Positions 37,353 to 48,821 of a stretch of 64,000 nucleotides of DNA are shown here, piece by piece. Position 1 is the first letter of the stretch. Every line of letters starts with the position of its first letter. This stretch comes from Bidens hawaiensis (Eukaryota; Streptophyta; Magnoliopsida; Asterales; Asteraceae), in assembly GCA_021521415.1 (NCBI GenBank), contig JAIQDT010000831.1, forward strand, positions 124,001 to 188,000, in the 5' to 3' direction. Made by a program: the position numbers and the translations under genes. Under the pieces are notes generated by a model, which was given only the letters and a program-made list of their open reading frames with translations, did not search any database and was not told the DNA's origin.

Positions 37353-38082
37353 GCCAAGGGGCCAATTTGGTCTAGACTACAACCAAGTACAAAAGGCACC
37401 AAAGCAGTTTGATGCGAGATCATTGATTAGCAATAAGAACAAACGCAACTTTCCCGCACGTTCTTCCAATAACAGTTGGACTCAGCTGTCAAAATCTCCA
37501 TCAGCGATCCTCACGACCGAGAACCTAACCTTCCGCAAACCTCAACCAATACCGAGGAAGTCATTTCTCGACAAAAACAAACACTGCTCATATCATGAAG
37601 ACATTGGACACAACACAAATGAATGTGTAGCCTTAAGAAACGAAATTGAGGCAACAGTGAGAAATGGAAAATTGGAACACTTGGTCAAAGGCGCTAAGGT
37701 AGGGGGTGGCAAACCTCCCGCAAAGGATAACCAGGGCCCGTCAAAAAGGCAAATAAAGGATCTGAACGTTCATATGATTCACGGAAGTCAGCAGACCAAC
37801 GGGAAGAGAAAAGAATTTGAGGACGAAGAGTGGAAAAATGAGCCAGTCATTTTTCCTCGTATCAAAGGAGGACCATGTAACAAGAACCCTTTGATAATTA
37901 CTGCCTTGTTCGGACACTACCGGTCGCAATATGTGTTCTTCAACACCGGTAGTACATCCGACATTATGTATGAACAGTGCTTTGAACAGCTTGAAGAAAA
38001 GGATAAAGAACGATTACGACCTATTCACGCACCCGTCTCTGGGTTTGGTGGGGGAAATAATGCACCCACGGGGTGTCATTAA
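37330..38082 (+). pseudogene. Tat element gag C-terminus and protease region, frame-shifted
   Basis: In the +1 frame relative to gag, a zinc-knuckle-like CSYHEDIGHNTNEC is at ~37590 and a protease domain at ~37880-38060. The catalytic D-[ST]-G triad reads NTG here (FFNTGSTSDIMYE), i.e. the Asp is Asn. The frame ends at TAA 38080-38082; protein similarity continues in another frame, so a further shift lies near 38060. Confidence 0.83.
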
Positions 38083-39640
38083 TTTCCCGGTTACACTTAG
38101 TGATGGAATTCACTCACGAACCGAAGAGGTTGAATTCTTAGTTTTACCGGCAAGGTTCAAGCATGATATTATCCTCGGACGGGAGGCAATTGGTGACTTC
38201 AATGCACATCCGTCCACAGCTCACGGAGCAGTAGGGGTCCCAACCCGCACTGGCGTAGCAATAATCCATGTTAACCGACATTGCTACACAGCTGAAAGTT
38301 CAAGACCGAGCAAAGTTTCCAAACAAAGCCAGAGGACTGAACCGGAGAAGTGGATCCTCAACAAGAAATTTCCCGACCAAACCGTAGTAATTGGTCCGGC
38401 TATCTCCGAAATCGTCCAAACTTTTCTGAAACAATTATTGACAAAGAATATCGACATTTTCGCATGGCAACCCGCGGACATGACTGGTGTCCCGCGGAAC
38501 ATTTCAGAACACAAATTGAAGGTGAATCCGTTAATTACCCCAATTGTGCAAAAGAAGCAAAAAATGGGCCCCGAACAGACAAAAGCCATGAACGTGCAAG
38601 TACAAGACCTTCTTCATGCCGGAATCATCCGAGAAATCAAGTACCAAACATGGGTGGCTAACCCGGTGATTGTCCCAAAAAGTAATGGAACGTGGAGGAT
38701 GTGTATAGATTACAAAGATCTAAACAAGGCATGTCCGAAAGATTGTTACCCACTTCCGGAAATTGACTTAAAGGTAGATGCGGTGGCCCCATTCAAATTC
38801 AAGTGCTTCCATGATGCCTACAAAGGGTATCACCAGATTCATATGGCGGCTGGTAACGAAGACAAGACAGCGTTCCGCACTGACCAAGGCACATTTTGCT
38901 ACAGAATGATGCCTTTCGGATTAAAAAACGCGGAGGCCACGTATCAAAGGCTGATGGATCAAGCCTTCAAAGGTCAGATAAGTCGAAATCTTGAAGTTTA
39001 CATGGATGATTTAGTAATCAAAAGTATCGAAGAAGATCAAATGCTGAGGGACATAGAGGAAACTTTCGAAACACTGAGAAGTATCAACATGAAACTCAAT
39101 CCGGCAAAGTGTTCCTTCGGAATGAAAGAAGGGAAGTTCCTCGGGGTAATCGTTACAGACACGGGTTTTAAAGCTAATCCAGACAAGATACAAGCAGTAG
39201 CCCGCATGCCATCCCCCGCATCCCTCAAAGAGGTCCAAACACTTAACGGGAGACTAGTAGCATTGAATAGGTTTCTGGCAATCCACCCTGCTAAATCTTA
39301 TCCGTTCATTTCAACTCTGAGAAATTGCCTTAAAAAGGCATAGTTCATATGGACCCCGGAAGCCGAGCAAGCGTTCCAAGAAGTCAAGAAGTGTTTAATA
39401 GAATTACCCACGCTAACTGCTCCACACGCGGGTGAACCATTAACACTATACTTGTCGGCATCTGACATTGCTGTGGGGGCTGTTCTATTAACAGATAGGA
39501 AAATGTCCAAACTCCAATATATTACGTTAGTAAAACATTATCGGACCCGGAAACAAGATATTCAATGTTGGAAAAGCTGGTATTGGCGCTGATCTATGCA
39601 GCTAGACGACTCCGCAGATATTTCTAGGGTCACCCTATAA
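38064..39640 (+). pseudogene. Tat element reverse transcriptase and first RNase H, broken
   Basis: The protease tail (LVLPARFKHDIILGRE) precedes the RT palm: WRMCIDYKDLNKACPKDCYP, FKCFHDAYKGYHQI, TAFRTDQGTFCYRMMPFGL and catalytic VYMDDLVIKS (~39000). TAG at 39341-39343 lies just before FIWTPEAEQAFQEVK, which opens the first (gypsy-type) RNase H. A frameshift follows near 39500, then a second TAG at 39625-39627 where Gln is expected (RRYF-stop-GHPIN). It would have copied element RNA into cDNA. Confidence 0.9.
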
Positions 39641-39642
39641 AT

Positions 39643-41570
39643 GTGTTAACCGGGTACAAACTCAAGAACGTGTTGAGTAAGCCTGAATTGTCCGGTCGGC
39701 TGGCAAAGTGGGCCATTGAATTAGGTGAATATTCAATCGAGTATAAACCAAGACCGACAATCAAGGGGCAAGTGCTGGCGGACTTCGTCACGGAAGTTCC
39801 GCAACACAAAGAACAAGAATGTATGATCGAACAACAACCCCAAGCACCTCCGGAACAAGGACAAGTCTGGTCATTGTTTACGGACGGAGCTTCAAGCAAT
39901 GAAGGATCGGGCGCAGGCTTAGGGCTGGTCAACCCCGAGGGGCATGAATTTACATACGCCATCAAGTTGGACTTCAAAAGCACCAACAATGAGGCGGAGT
40001 ACGAAGCCTTCTTGGCAGGCCTGTGGATAGTGAAAAAGCTCGGGGCAAAACATTTGGAAGCGCGGGTGGATTCCATGCTAATTGCGGGACAAATAAATGG
40101 AACATATGAAGCCAAGAACAACGTTATGGCCTCCTATTTGTCCCAAGCAAAGGTCTTGATCCGCCAATTCAACTCTTTCAATGTTGTTCACATTAAGAGG
40201 AGCGAAAACAAATCGGCAGACGCCCTTAGCAAACTAGCTTCAACGAATTTCGAGCATTTCGCTAAAGATATTCGGGTAGAAGTCTTGGATCATCCATCCG
40301 TTCACCAAAATCAAGTCCTGGTAATCCAGACCGGTGTTGAGTCCTGGATGACACCCATCAAAGCTTACTTATCTTCCAGAGCACTCCCAGCAGGAAAAGC
40401 CGAGGCTCAGAAGATCAAGCACAAAGCTTTAAACTACCAGATGACTGATGGCATTTTGTACCGGAGATCATTCCTCGGCCCGATGTTACGATGTGTAGAC
40501 TCAGAGGATGCAAATTACCTAATTCGAGAAATTCACGAGGGTATCTGCGGACTACACGCGGGGCCAAGAATGACAGTTGCGAAAATTATTAACGCGGGAT
40601 ACTATTGGCCTGGCATGCATTTGGACGCTGTACAAGAAATCAGAAAGTGCGATTCTTGCCAACGCCATGCCCCCAATACCTTGCGTCCTAAAAACGAACT
40701 GATCCTGGTCACTTCTGCCTGGCCGTTCCAAAAATGGGCTATTGATATTATGGGACCTTTCCCAGAAGCCCCGGGACGAGTCAAGTTCCTGATAGTGGCC
40801 ATTGATTACTTCACCAAGTGGGTAGAAGCCAAACCAGTCGCCTCAATAACGGCATCAAATGTTAAGAAATTCCTGTGGGAATTCATCATTTGCCGGTTTG
40901 GCCTCCCACAACAGTTGGTAAGTGACAATGGGACCCAATTTGCTGATAGCGGACTACAAGAATGGTTAAGAGAACTTCAGGTAACCCAAGTCTTCACATC
41001 TGTAGCTCACCCGCAAGCAAATGGTCAAGTCGAAAGGACCAACCGAACTATCATGGAAGGAATTAAGGCGAGGTTGGGTACTAAACGGACTGGTTGTGTT
41101 GACTAGTTACCCCATGTACTTTGGGCCTTCCGTACCCAGAAAAACTCTAGTAATTCAGAAACGCCGTTTAGCCTAACCTATGGCACTGAAGCCATGATTC
41201 CGGCAGAAATCGGGATCCCATCCGCGAGGGTCCTGTTAATCAACGATAACGACCGTGAACTCCGGATGAATCTCGATTTGCTCGAGGAAAGACGAGAATT
41301 AGCATCGATTCGCGAGCACAATTACAAAAGACAGCTTCAAAAATACTACACTCGCGGGTCCAAATATGCGAATTCGATGCGGGAGATTTTGTCTTCCGCA
41401 ACAACGAGGCATCCGGACAGGAGCCTCCGGGCAAGTTAGCCCCAACTTGGGAAGGACCTTACAAAATCAAGCAAGTGCTATCCAAAGGTGCCTACAAGTT
41501 GGAGAAATTAGATGGGACCGAAATTCATCGGATGTGGAATGCAGCACAATTAAGGAAATGCTACATGTAG
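39643..41570 (+). pseudogene. Tat element second RNase H and integrase, broken
   Basis: After the connection region an archaeal-like RNase H spans ~39870-40240 with acidic residues in LFTDGAS, NEAEYEAF, ARVDSML and KSADALS. This second RNase H is the lineage marker. Integrase follows: zinc-binding GLHAG..CDSCQRHA, core WAIDIMGPF, VSDNGTQF and ANGQVERTNR. A TAG at 41104-41106 interrupts before LPHVLWAFRT. The C-terminal part changes frame near 41370 and ends at TAG 41568-41570 with QLRKCYM. All three integrase catalytic acids are present despite the stops. Confidence 0.9.
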
Positions 41571-41843
41571 TGCTCCTAGTTGTCTTTTATTTTCGGCCTG
41601 CGCGCCCACATAGTTCAGTAATTGTATAATTTCCTTTGACGGCTTATGCCTAGTAAGAAACTTATGATAGTTATGCACTATTTTGATAAGTTGTAATCTT
41701 TTATTGACGCAAACGAAGTCCCGGATAGAAACTTATATTATGGTACATAAAAACAAAGTGCACCGGAAGAAAACAAGACTTCTTATCGGATAGTCAAATG
41801 AGATTACAAGCAGAAAGACTATTTACAATAAGAACCTATACAC
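41571..41843. other. Spacer between pol and the antisense genes
   Basis: AT-rich, with no coding content. Sense pol and the antisense gene converge tail to tail here. Confidence 0.6.
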
Positions 41844-44016
41844 CTATGGGGTAGCATCTTCTTCCGTGGTGGCATCAGCTTCCGCTTCTCCCTCATCAAG
41901 GTTCAACAAATTCTTTAATTGATCTATAGCATCTTCTTTGTCCGCAAGCTCCGATATATGGTCGGAGAGGGAAAATTTCAGAGTATCAAACTCCGTGGTT
42001 TTCTCGATAAGGATAGAGGCAGTATCCTTGCCGGCTAACACATGCTCCTCTGGAATCCGGCCCGCAGAGCCAAATTCATATCCTTCTTCAAAGCCCATTT
42101 GTCGGCCTGCTTGCTCGGAAGCACGGAGGAGTATCGCAACGCAATTCCCGAGATCATCACTGTTCCGAATGTCAGCAATAACCTATTAAGCACAACAAAC
42201 AGATGTAAGCTCATACACATCTGAACTGATTAAGTCAAACAGACTTTGTACCTTGGGAATAGCTGTTGACAGAAGCCACTTCTTATCCACCTGAGCCCGG
42301 ATAAGATCCATTTTGTGCTTAGCATACTCCAGCGCTTGGTCTCGACTCTTAGCATTAAGGTCAGATAAGCGCTTGTCCTTAGCTGCTGAATCGGCTTGAA
42401 GGGTCCTAATCAGCTCAGCTTGGTCATCCAGCTGTTTCTGAAGAGTGACCTTAGCTTTCTCAGCAGCATGTTGTTCGGCCTTCGCCACTTCCATAGCTCG
42501 ATGACTGTCTCAAGCATCAGTTAATGCTTTGAGAGCCTTCTTCTTGGCATCAAGCAAGTTCCGCTCGGTTTCCTCCAACTCATCATTCATAGCTAACCAA
42601 TCCCGGCGAAGTTCCTAGTTGGTAGACACAGCATTCGCCATGTGATAAGAGTTGGAGTCGAACAGATCTTTGCGGACGCAGCGACGTTGTCGTTCCCGGG
42701 CAGCAAGTTCTCGAAGGCGAGCACCTAGGTCCAGAACCTCGGTTTTCTTTTCCTTGTTCTTCTTCTTTTTAGGAGGCACGGCGTCGGCAGGCTGCGCTTT
42801 TCGCTTACCAGCGGCCTTAGAGCCCTCCGCCTCCATTACCCGAGGTTCGCCCTCAACGGTCTGAGGACCACCTCCCTCACCAGTTGTTGGGTCGGTGGTG
42901 GACTTCAAATCTGGCTTGCGGGTCAAACCTGCAGAAGAGGGAGAAGGATTAGTAGCACTAAGTGGTAACCCTCCTTCACAAAGTGACGACTCTTCGCTAG
43001 ATGACAAAAATACGATCACTCCGCTTGAATTAACGGCGGTTACAGGGAGAGGTTGGGAAATACCTTCGCACTTCTTGACAAATTCCTCACCTTGTGCATA
43101 CATTGCCTCAGAGACAATGGGCTCCGGGGTGAGGGTGGTGGAAAACAGGAAGTTGTCCCGCGTGCGCTCTAAAAATGGCACGTCATGTCGGGCAATGGGG
43201 CGGCGCACCATCATGCCCCCCACCTTGTTCAACAAAGTGGACAAAACTATATCTTCACCTGCAACCAGTGTAAAAGTTTAAATAACAGAACGAAAAAGCC
43301 CCGATAAGCATAAGTATCAACTTACCTCCGGCAGTGTTCTCATAGTAGGGTTCCAAAGCAGGAAACGGCCACAACTGACTCATCCTCGCATAAACCATCT
43401 CCCCTTCATGAATAGGGCGCATGGGCTTCGGCGTCTTGGTCAAAGTGTCAAACCATCTATGACCCTCATATTCAATAGCCGGAATCTCAGGGGCCGCATC
43501 TTTCTTCTTCCGTCGGGTCATGGCAAAGGGAATGGTGTCCTCGCGAATCCAAAAGAATTTGGATTTCCACCCATGAAGGCTCCAGAGCCACTCAAAGCCA
43601 ATGAAACCTTTACCGGTGGTAGCGAAACTATACCACCTTTCACGGTATGTCATCTTGTAGAAAACGGCGAACATATTAATGGATGGGTCATAGTTGTGAG
43701 ATTGACAACAGAACTCGAAATGACGAATCCTCAACATCCCAAACGGGTGAATCTGGGACAGATGGAGCCCATAGGCCCTCATTATAGGTCGAACGAACTT
43801 CGTCACAGGCAAGCGAAAGTTACCTGTGGTAAAATGGTCCACGTAGACGACCATTTTCTTCGCCGGGGGCTCCGTTGCAATAGCCCCTCGTGACGGACGT
43901 TCGGCTTCCCATTCCGGAGGAAAGCCGTACACGTTTTTTACGTCCTCGAAGTCTTTCTCTTTGATATCACACCCGACTTCAGTAATAGAGGGAGGATTTT
44001 TCTTCTGGGAAGCCAT
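41844..44016 (-). pseudogene. Antisense gene A of the Tat element (Transposase_28/'putative gypsy type transposon' domain), three exons
   Basis: Exons: 44016-43326, 43258-42252, 42182-41844, with good GT/AG sites (GGAG/GTAAG donor) and consistent phase; ~678 codons. The N-terminal ~200 aa match the plant retroelement domain called putative gypsy type transposon: FPPEWEAERPS, FTTGNFRLPVTKFV, HPFGMLRIRHFEF, FAVFYKM and WKSKFFW. Next come a Ser/Glu/Gly-rich linker, a Lys-rich basic patch (~42760) that could be a nuclear signal, a long Ala/Glu/Lys coiled-coil-like stretch and an acidic C-terminus (EDATP). Two in-frame stops: TAG (42617-42615) and TGA (42512-42510), fitting CAG and CGA origins. 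Function is unknown; the antisense ORF is a feature of some Tat elements. Confidence 0.82.
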
Positions 44017-44121
44017 TTTTATGGAAAATATGTAAAACAGTTATCAAAAAGAAGAAGTTCTTTGATATGAGTAAGAGAGAAAATATGTAAGTGATAAGAA
44101 TGGATCGAAGACTTCAAGGCC

Positions 44122-44130
44122 TATTTATAC
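44122..44130 (-). promoter_or_regulatory. TATA box of antisense gene A
   Basis: On the minus strand GTATAAATA, preceded by TTAATTGCGATGG, lies ~105 bp upstream of the ATG. The same block precedes gene B, which supports a real promoter. Confidence 0.65.
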
Positions 44131-44460
44131 CCATCGCAATTAATGTGACTGTCAGACTAACTGAAGAAAGAGAAATTTCGGGCCACAGGATGACTGACAC
44201 GCCAGGCGGGAGATTTGAAAACAAGTGCTTACAGGCTGTCAAAACAGGCGTTTTACACGTCCTGTCAGCCACCGGCTAAAAACCTCTCTCCGCCACGTCA
44301 TCAGTATTATCTACCCAACTTGCACAAATTCAAAATTCAAAGAAAAATATTCCACAAGAGATAATGCGTGCATGAAATTCTTTTCATTAATATCAAAAAA
44401 CAGTGATTATAAAAACATGAAAAGAAGTTACAAGTGTAAATTCTAGCGCCTACACATAAC

Positions 44461-47305
44461 CTAAGGGTTAGAAGTATGAGCCTCGTCTTCCGCCTTGTCA
44501 TTAGAGTCATCATCATCAGATACGTCATCAATGTATACCCGTAATTGCTTCACACCGTCTTCGGATGAAGCAAATTCCGGAAGCATATTCTGTAACGGGA
44601 AGACAAGGTTATCATACTCTTGATCCCGCATATCCAACTCCTGCTTCGCGTCGAGGCCATAGAGCGGGTGACTCTCAATAGGTTGTCCGGATTGGGCAAA
44701 CGCCAATCCCTCATCAAAACCTTTCACCCGGCCAACGCCTTCCGAAGCAGTAGTCAGGTTCACGAAGCAATCGGTAAGCTCCGTACTCCTCTTGATATGG
44801 CAGATGACCTGGGAACGAGACTTGTTAACATCATAAGATCAAACACACACAAAATAAAATGTACGCGAAGAACACTTACAGAACCAAGGCCACGGTCAAG
44901 GAAATATTGCCTCTCCCGCTCTGCGCGTTCCGCCCTGTTGCGCAGTTCTTGCATTTCGGTGGAAGCGCGGTTCTTTGTCTTAGCTTGAGATTGCAAGAGG
45001 GAATCATACGCAGACTGCATGTCAACAATCGTCTTATCTTTCAACTCAGCCTGCTCCCCTTGCAATTTCAAAGCTTCCTCGAGCTCTTGGATTCGGACAT
45101 TTTGTTGAGACAATTCATCCTGTGCCCTCGACAATTCGTCCTTCTTCCTTTGAGTCTCAGATCGGGAAGCTTCAAGAGTGGCATTAGACCTTTCACAGGC
45201 CTCTTTCCAACTCTTGGCAGCAGCAGCACTTCGTTCTTTCTCTAGCTTGAGTGCAGCCTCAGCATCGACCTGCTTCCATTTTGCCGCAACCGCTGCCTTC
45301 CGCTGCTCCTCAGCTTCTCTTTCCGTAGCCTTCACGGCCTCAGAAGCCGAACCATGCCTCCCACCCATTGTTCCCCACTCCCGCAAGATCTCTTGACTAC
45401 AAGCTAAGCTGTTAGTCAAAGAAACGGCTAAGTTAGTATGAAGATCTTGGCGGGAGCGAGTCTTCTGATACGATATCTCAGTGGGTGGCATGCAGTGTTC
45501 GACAAAACTCATACAAATTTTTGGGTCTGTAACTCGCGACCCATTGACAATGTCCCAAGGTGGGACAAACAAATCATAGTCTCCTCCTAATTGAACATTC
45601 CCAAAAAATTGAGAACTTGAAGTCCCAAGACGGATAGGGGAGGAGGAAGTATGCGGGGGAATATTCTGCGAAGAACCTCCCCCAATCTCATGGACAGATG
45701 GTCCAAAATGGAATTCTCCTTCCTAACCCGACATAAAAGGCTAAGAAATAGAATAAAATTGAGAGGCGGATCGGAGGGGAGATTCATTAACCCTGAAGCC
45801 CTCAGCGGTAACCTCAGGGTTATCATGTTGAAAACTAGCAACATCCCCACCTTGAAAAAGGTAATCTAATGGCCCAGTAGTCGCCGGTTGAACGCTAGAC
45901 CACTCCACAGTCGTTCCAATAGGAGGGGTAACAGACTTCTCTGTTTCTTTCTCCGGAGGAGGCAACGGTTGCTTTTCAACATTTGGTTTCGGCGTTGATA
46001 GCCTACCAAACGTGTGACCCTTAACGATGGACAGATCTGCATAGCATAATCAAAGTCAGATTTCATTGTCTTATATAACAAAAGCTAACATATACGAACT
46101 TACCGGTCACGGTCCCCAGTCGCTCTGAAAGGCTGGGTGGTAGTGGTTTCCTCGGACGATGTGTCCGGCGTTTCTTTGTTTTCGGCTCCTTCTTGGCGTC
46201 CGCAGCGCTAGTACCCGCGTCACTCGCCTGCAACGCATGGAAGGACCTCTTCCGGTAGAGTTCTGCCAACAGATGAGAGAGATGAAATTTCAGTGGCATC
46301 ATCTGAGCTTTCCCCCTAAAGAATATTTGAATCGTCACTTAGAATGACGATTATCCCATCGAAGGTCAGCATATTAAGAGGCGGAGGGTTCAAGATGTAC
46401 GCACCTGTTTCAAAGATATTATCTGAGACAGCTGGCTCGGCCCGCACACTCACAGGAAAGAGGAAATATTTGGCATTCCTCTCCATGACAGACACTTGCT
46501 TAACATCACGGATAGTTTTCCCAACACACCCCTTGTCGTCATACAATGCGTTAAGCATAGATCCGAAATCTAAAAAACAAATGTAAGAATTAAAGTAACA
46601 GAAAATTTGGAAGATCACATAAAGAAAACCAATAAAACTTACGGCCGTTCGGTTCGACGAAAACAGGCTCCATATCGGGAGCAGGCCATAGACGGCTCAT
46701 TCCCGCCCAGACAAGGGCCTCCTCAGGAAGCACCCGCATTGGTGTTAGCGGGACAGTCAGCTTCCGAACCCAATCACGGTTCTCATGGGCAGCTGGAGTA
46801 AGATCAATCAATGGCTCGTTGCCTGGTCGACGAACCATCGTGTCCAGCACCACGTTTTCTGATATCCAGAAAAACTTCCTCTTCCATTCCTAGGATATCG
46901 TCTCAACCTCTTGACCAAACGCCCTGTCAGTCGACGAATGACAAGAAAACCATCCATTCCGACGGGTCATCTTGTAGAAAACAGCGAAACGGTCCAGCCG
47001 TGGTACCATCCCTTGAGCCATGCATACGAACTCGAAATGGCAAATGACAGCACGGGGATGAAGTTGGGACAAGTGAATCCCAACGCCTTCACTACCTTCA
47101 TAAAAAACTTCGTGACAGGAAGATGGAAGTTTCCCAAAACAAAGTAATCGGCATATAATGCCATCTTCCCAGGAGGAGGGAAACTGGCAATGGAACCGGC
47201 AGATGGGAACTCCGGTTCCCATTCTGACGGAATACCATAAGTTTCAATAAGCTTTTGGTATTCACCATGGTCCCATTGTACTTCTATCTCATCAACCTCT
47301 GCCAT
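44461..47305 (-). pseudogene. Antisense gene B of the Tat element, paralogue of gene A
   Basis: It starts MAEVDEIEVQ at 47305. The same N-terminal domain follows (IPSEWEPEFPSAG, LGNFHLPVTKFF, HLSQLHPRAVICHFEF, FAVFYKMTRRNGW, EWKRKFFW). A frameshift near 47080 and a TAG at 46892-46890 break it. Exon 1 ends at 46643 (donor GGCC/GTAAG), matching the position in gene A. Further exons are seen at 46569-46405 and in the 46317-46100, 46040-45740, 45720-44880 and 44820-44461 regions; some borders are uncertain. The C-terminal half is longer than in gene A and includes ~150 residues of Glu/Lys/Ala coiled coil (~45400-44900). It ends in an acidic tail (DDVSDDDDSNDKAEDE). Function is unknown. Confidence 0.78.
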
Positions 47306-47439
47306 CGTGCTAGTCATAAAGGATAATGTCTGGTACGATAGTAAAATCAAAGGAATATGCAGAGAATTTCAAAGAAAGATAGAAGTAAAATAATCAGAAT
47401 GCAAAGACGATAAAACTTCGAAAAGAAGTTAACTCCACG

Positions 47440-47449
47440 TATTTATACC
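47440..47449 (-). promoter_or_regulatory. TATA box of antisense gene B
   Basis: GGTATAAATA on the minus strand, preceded by TTAATTGCGGTG, ~135 bp upstream of the ATG. It is near-identical to the block before gene A 3.3 kb away. Confidence 0.65.
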
Positions 47450-47753
47450 CACCGCAATTAATGCGATGGGATACAGACAATAGAGAGAGAAAAGGCAACC
47501 CAGTAGATAACTGCCACGTCACGCGGGAAATTCGAAAAAGGGAAAAAGTTGAACAGTCGGGTACAGTTACAGCCGTCATAAACGTCCTGTCACCTGCACA
47601 CGCGCCTGCGAGTGGCCAACTTGTCCTTTTGTATCATTATTCACAAACAACAAAAGATATTTTTCGCCAGCTGGCAAGTCAAAAACCCCCAAATCCACAA
47701 TAAATCCAAAATTTCACCCGCATAAAATACTTCACACGGAAGAAACACTGGAC

Positions 47754-47764
47754 TGGGGGGAACT
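47754..47764 (+). other. Polypurine tract of the Tat element
   Basis: TGGGGGGAACT lies immediately before the 3' LTR start. Confidence 0.65.
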
Positions 47765-48568
47765 TATAGAGGTAGGGTACCAAAAAGACCCAAATACCCT
47801 TAAGGACTACCCGCGGGTCAATCAGAAGTCCCTCATAAGTCACCCGCGGGACATATAAACCATCCGCATAATCATTTGAGGAAGAAACACCCTCATAGCT
47901 CATGCGGAAACACCACAGCACCCTCAAAGGTCATCCGCGGGAAGAGCTATCCTTCCGCGTAAATAACCACGAGGTAAATGCTCCGGGACAGCTGTCAACA
48001 CATGATTGCCTTCTAGAAGATTTACCAAGATGCTTTCTTGGGCAATACGTGAGCCCCCGACCAGTCAATTGATGACAAGTAGCAAGGACGTTATAACCGT
48101 GCACATGGCCAATATTCCCCCATTAGTCAATGGGAAAAAGACACGTGTCCAGGTTGTTATGCATGCACATTCAACGTATAGGATGAACCTATCAAATAAG
48201 GACACGTGTCCAGACGGTTATGCAGGCATTTTCTTAAAGGACAGCTGGCCCCAATCACCTTCCCACACCATTCGGCTATAAATACTCTCTCAACCATCAT
48301 GAGATATTCATTCACTCCCAATGTACTCTCTCAATTTACTTAAGTGCTTATCTTCTACAGAACAGTACTTATTCTCACGCCGGAGGGTGGTTACGGGAAG
48401 ACCCCCCTCTTGTCCTTCCCGTAACGAGCTCACGGTGTCTGTTTTGCATGTGTTCGTCACTGGACTTTAGGCAATTAGGTTCATATCGTTTGGCAGTTAA
48501 CCGTATCCTACCCTGTTGACTCATCGAATCCAGGACCCATACCCGGGGAGAGGATCCGTGTTTCTTCT
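47765..48568 (+). repeat. 3' LTR of the Tat element
   Basis: Near-identical to 35053-35857, differing by ~20-25 substitutions and a 1-bp indel by eye. It starts TATAGAGG and ends TTTCTTCT before TSD GACAC (48569-48573). G-boxes GACACGTGTCC at ~48139 and ~48199 and a CTATAAATA box at ~48276 are present. Confidence 0.92.
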
Positions 48569-48573
48569 GACAC

Positions 48574-48821
48574 CGTGTTTCATCAAGAGTAAGATCAAAT
48601 ATATAAGAACTAGTACGTTGACTAGCTAGTAGGAAATGGTAGTTTATGTTGTCAAGCTTGAGGACATATGGTGCAGTGATTAGGAGATCAGCCATGTGTA
48701 TTATATAACAACATTCAACTGTTTTGAGTTTATACAGTGACAAATGCCCAAGCTTGTTATGCCAAATTTTAATATAAACAACAGAATTACAATGAGAAAT
48801 TAAAAGAATTGACGGAAACAA
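48574..48821 (-). pseudogene. Ty1/Copia gag-pre-integrase remnant, target of the Tat insertion
   Basis: On the minus strand IKIWHNKLGHLSLYKLKTVE is the GAG-pre-integrase motif (WHxxLGH) found just before Copia integrase. It runs to the Tat TSD at 48573, so the Tat element landed in or beside it. No clear continuation was recognised left of 35048. Confidence 0.7.

Larger units (their letters stand above)
35053..48568 (+). mobile_element. Complete Tat-lineage Ty3/Gypsy retrotransposon with tandem antisense genes (13.5 kb)
   Basis: Two ~805-bp LTRs flank gag, protease, RT, two RNase H domains and integrase. About 6 kb of 3' region follows, carrying two antisense genes. A perfect 5-bp TSD GACAC occurs at 35048-35052 and 48569-48573. 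A second, archaeal-like RNase H and a long 3' region with an antisense ORF are characteristic of the Tat lineage (as in Grande-type elements). By eye the LTRs differ at ~20-25 sites over ~804 bp (about 3%). All reading frames are damaged, so the copy is non-autonomous now. Confidence 0.93.
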
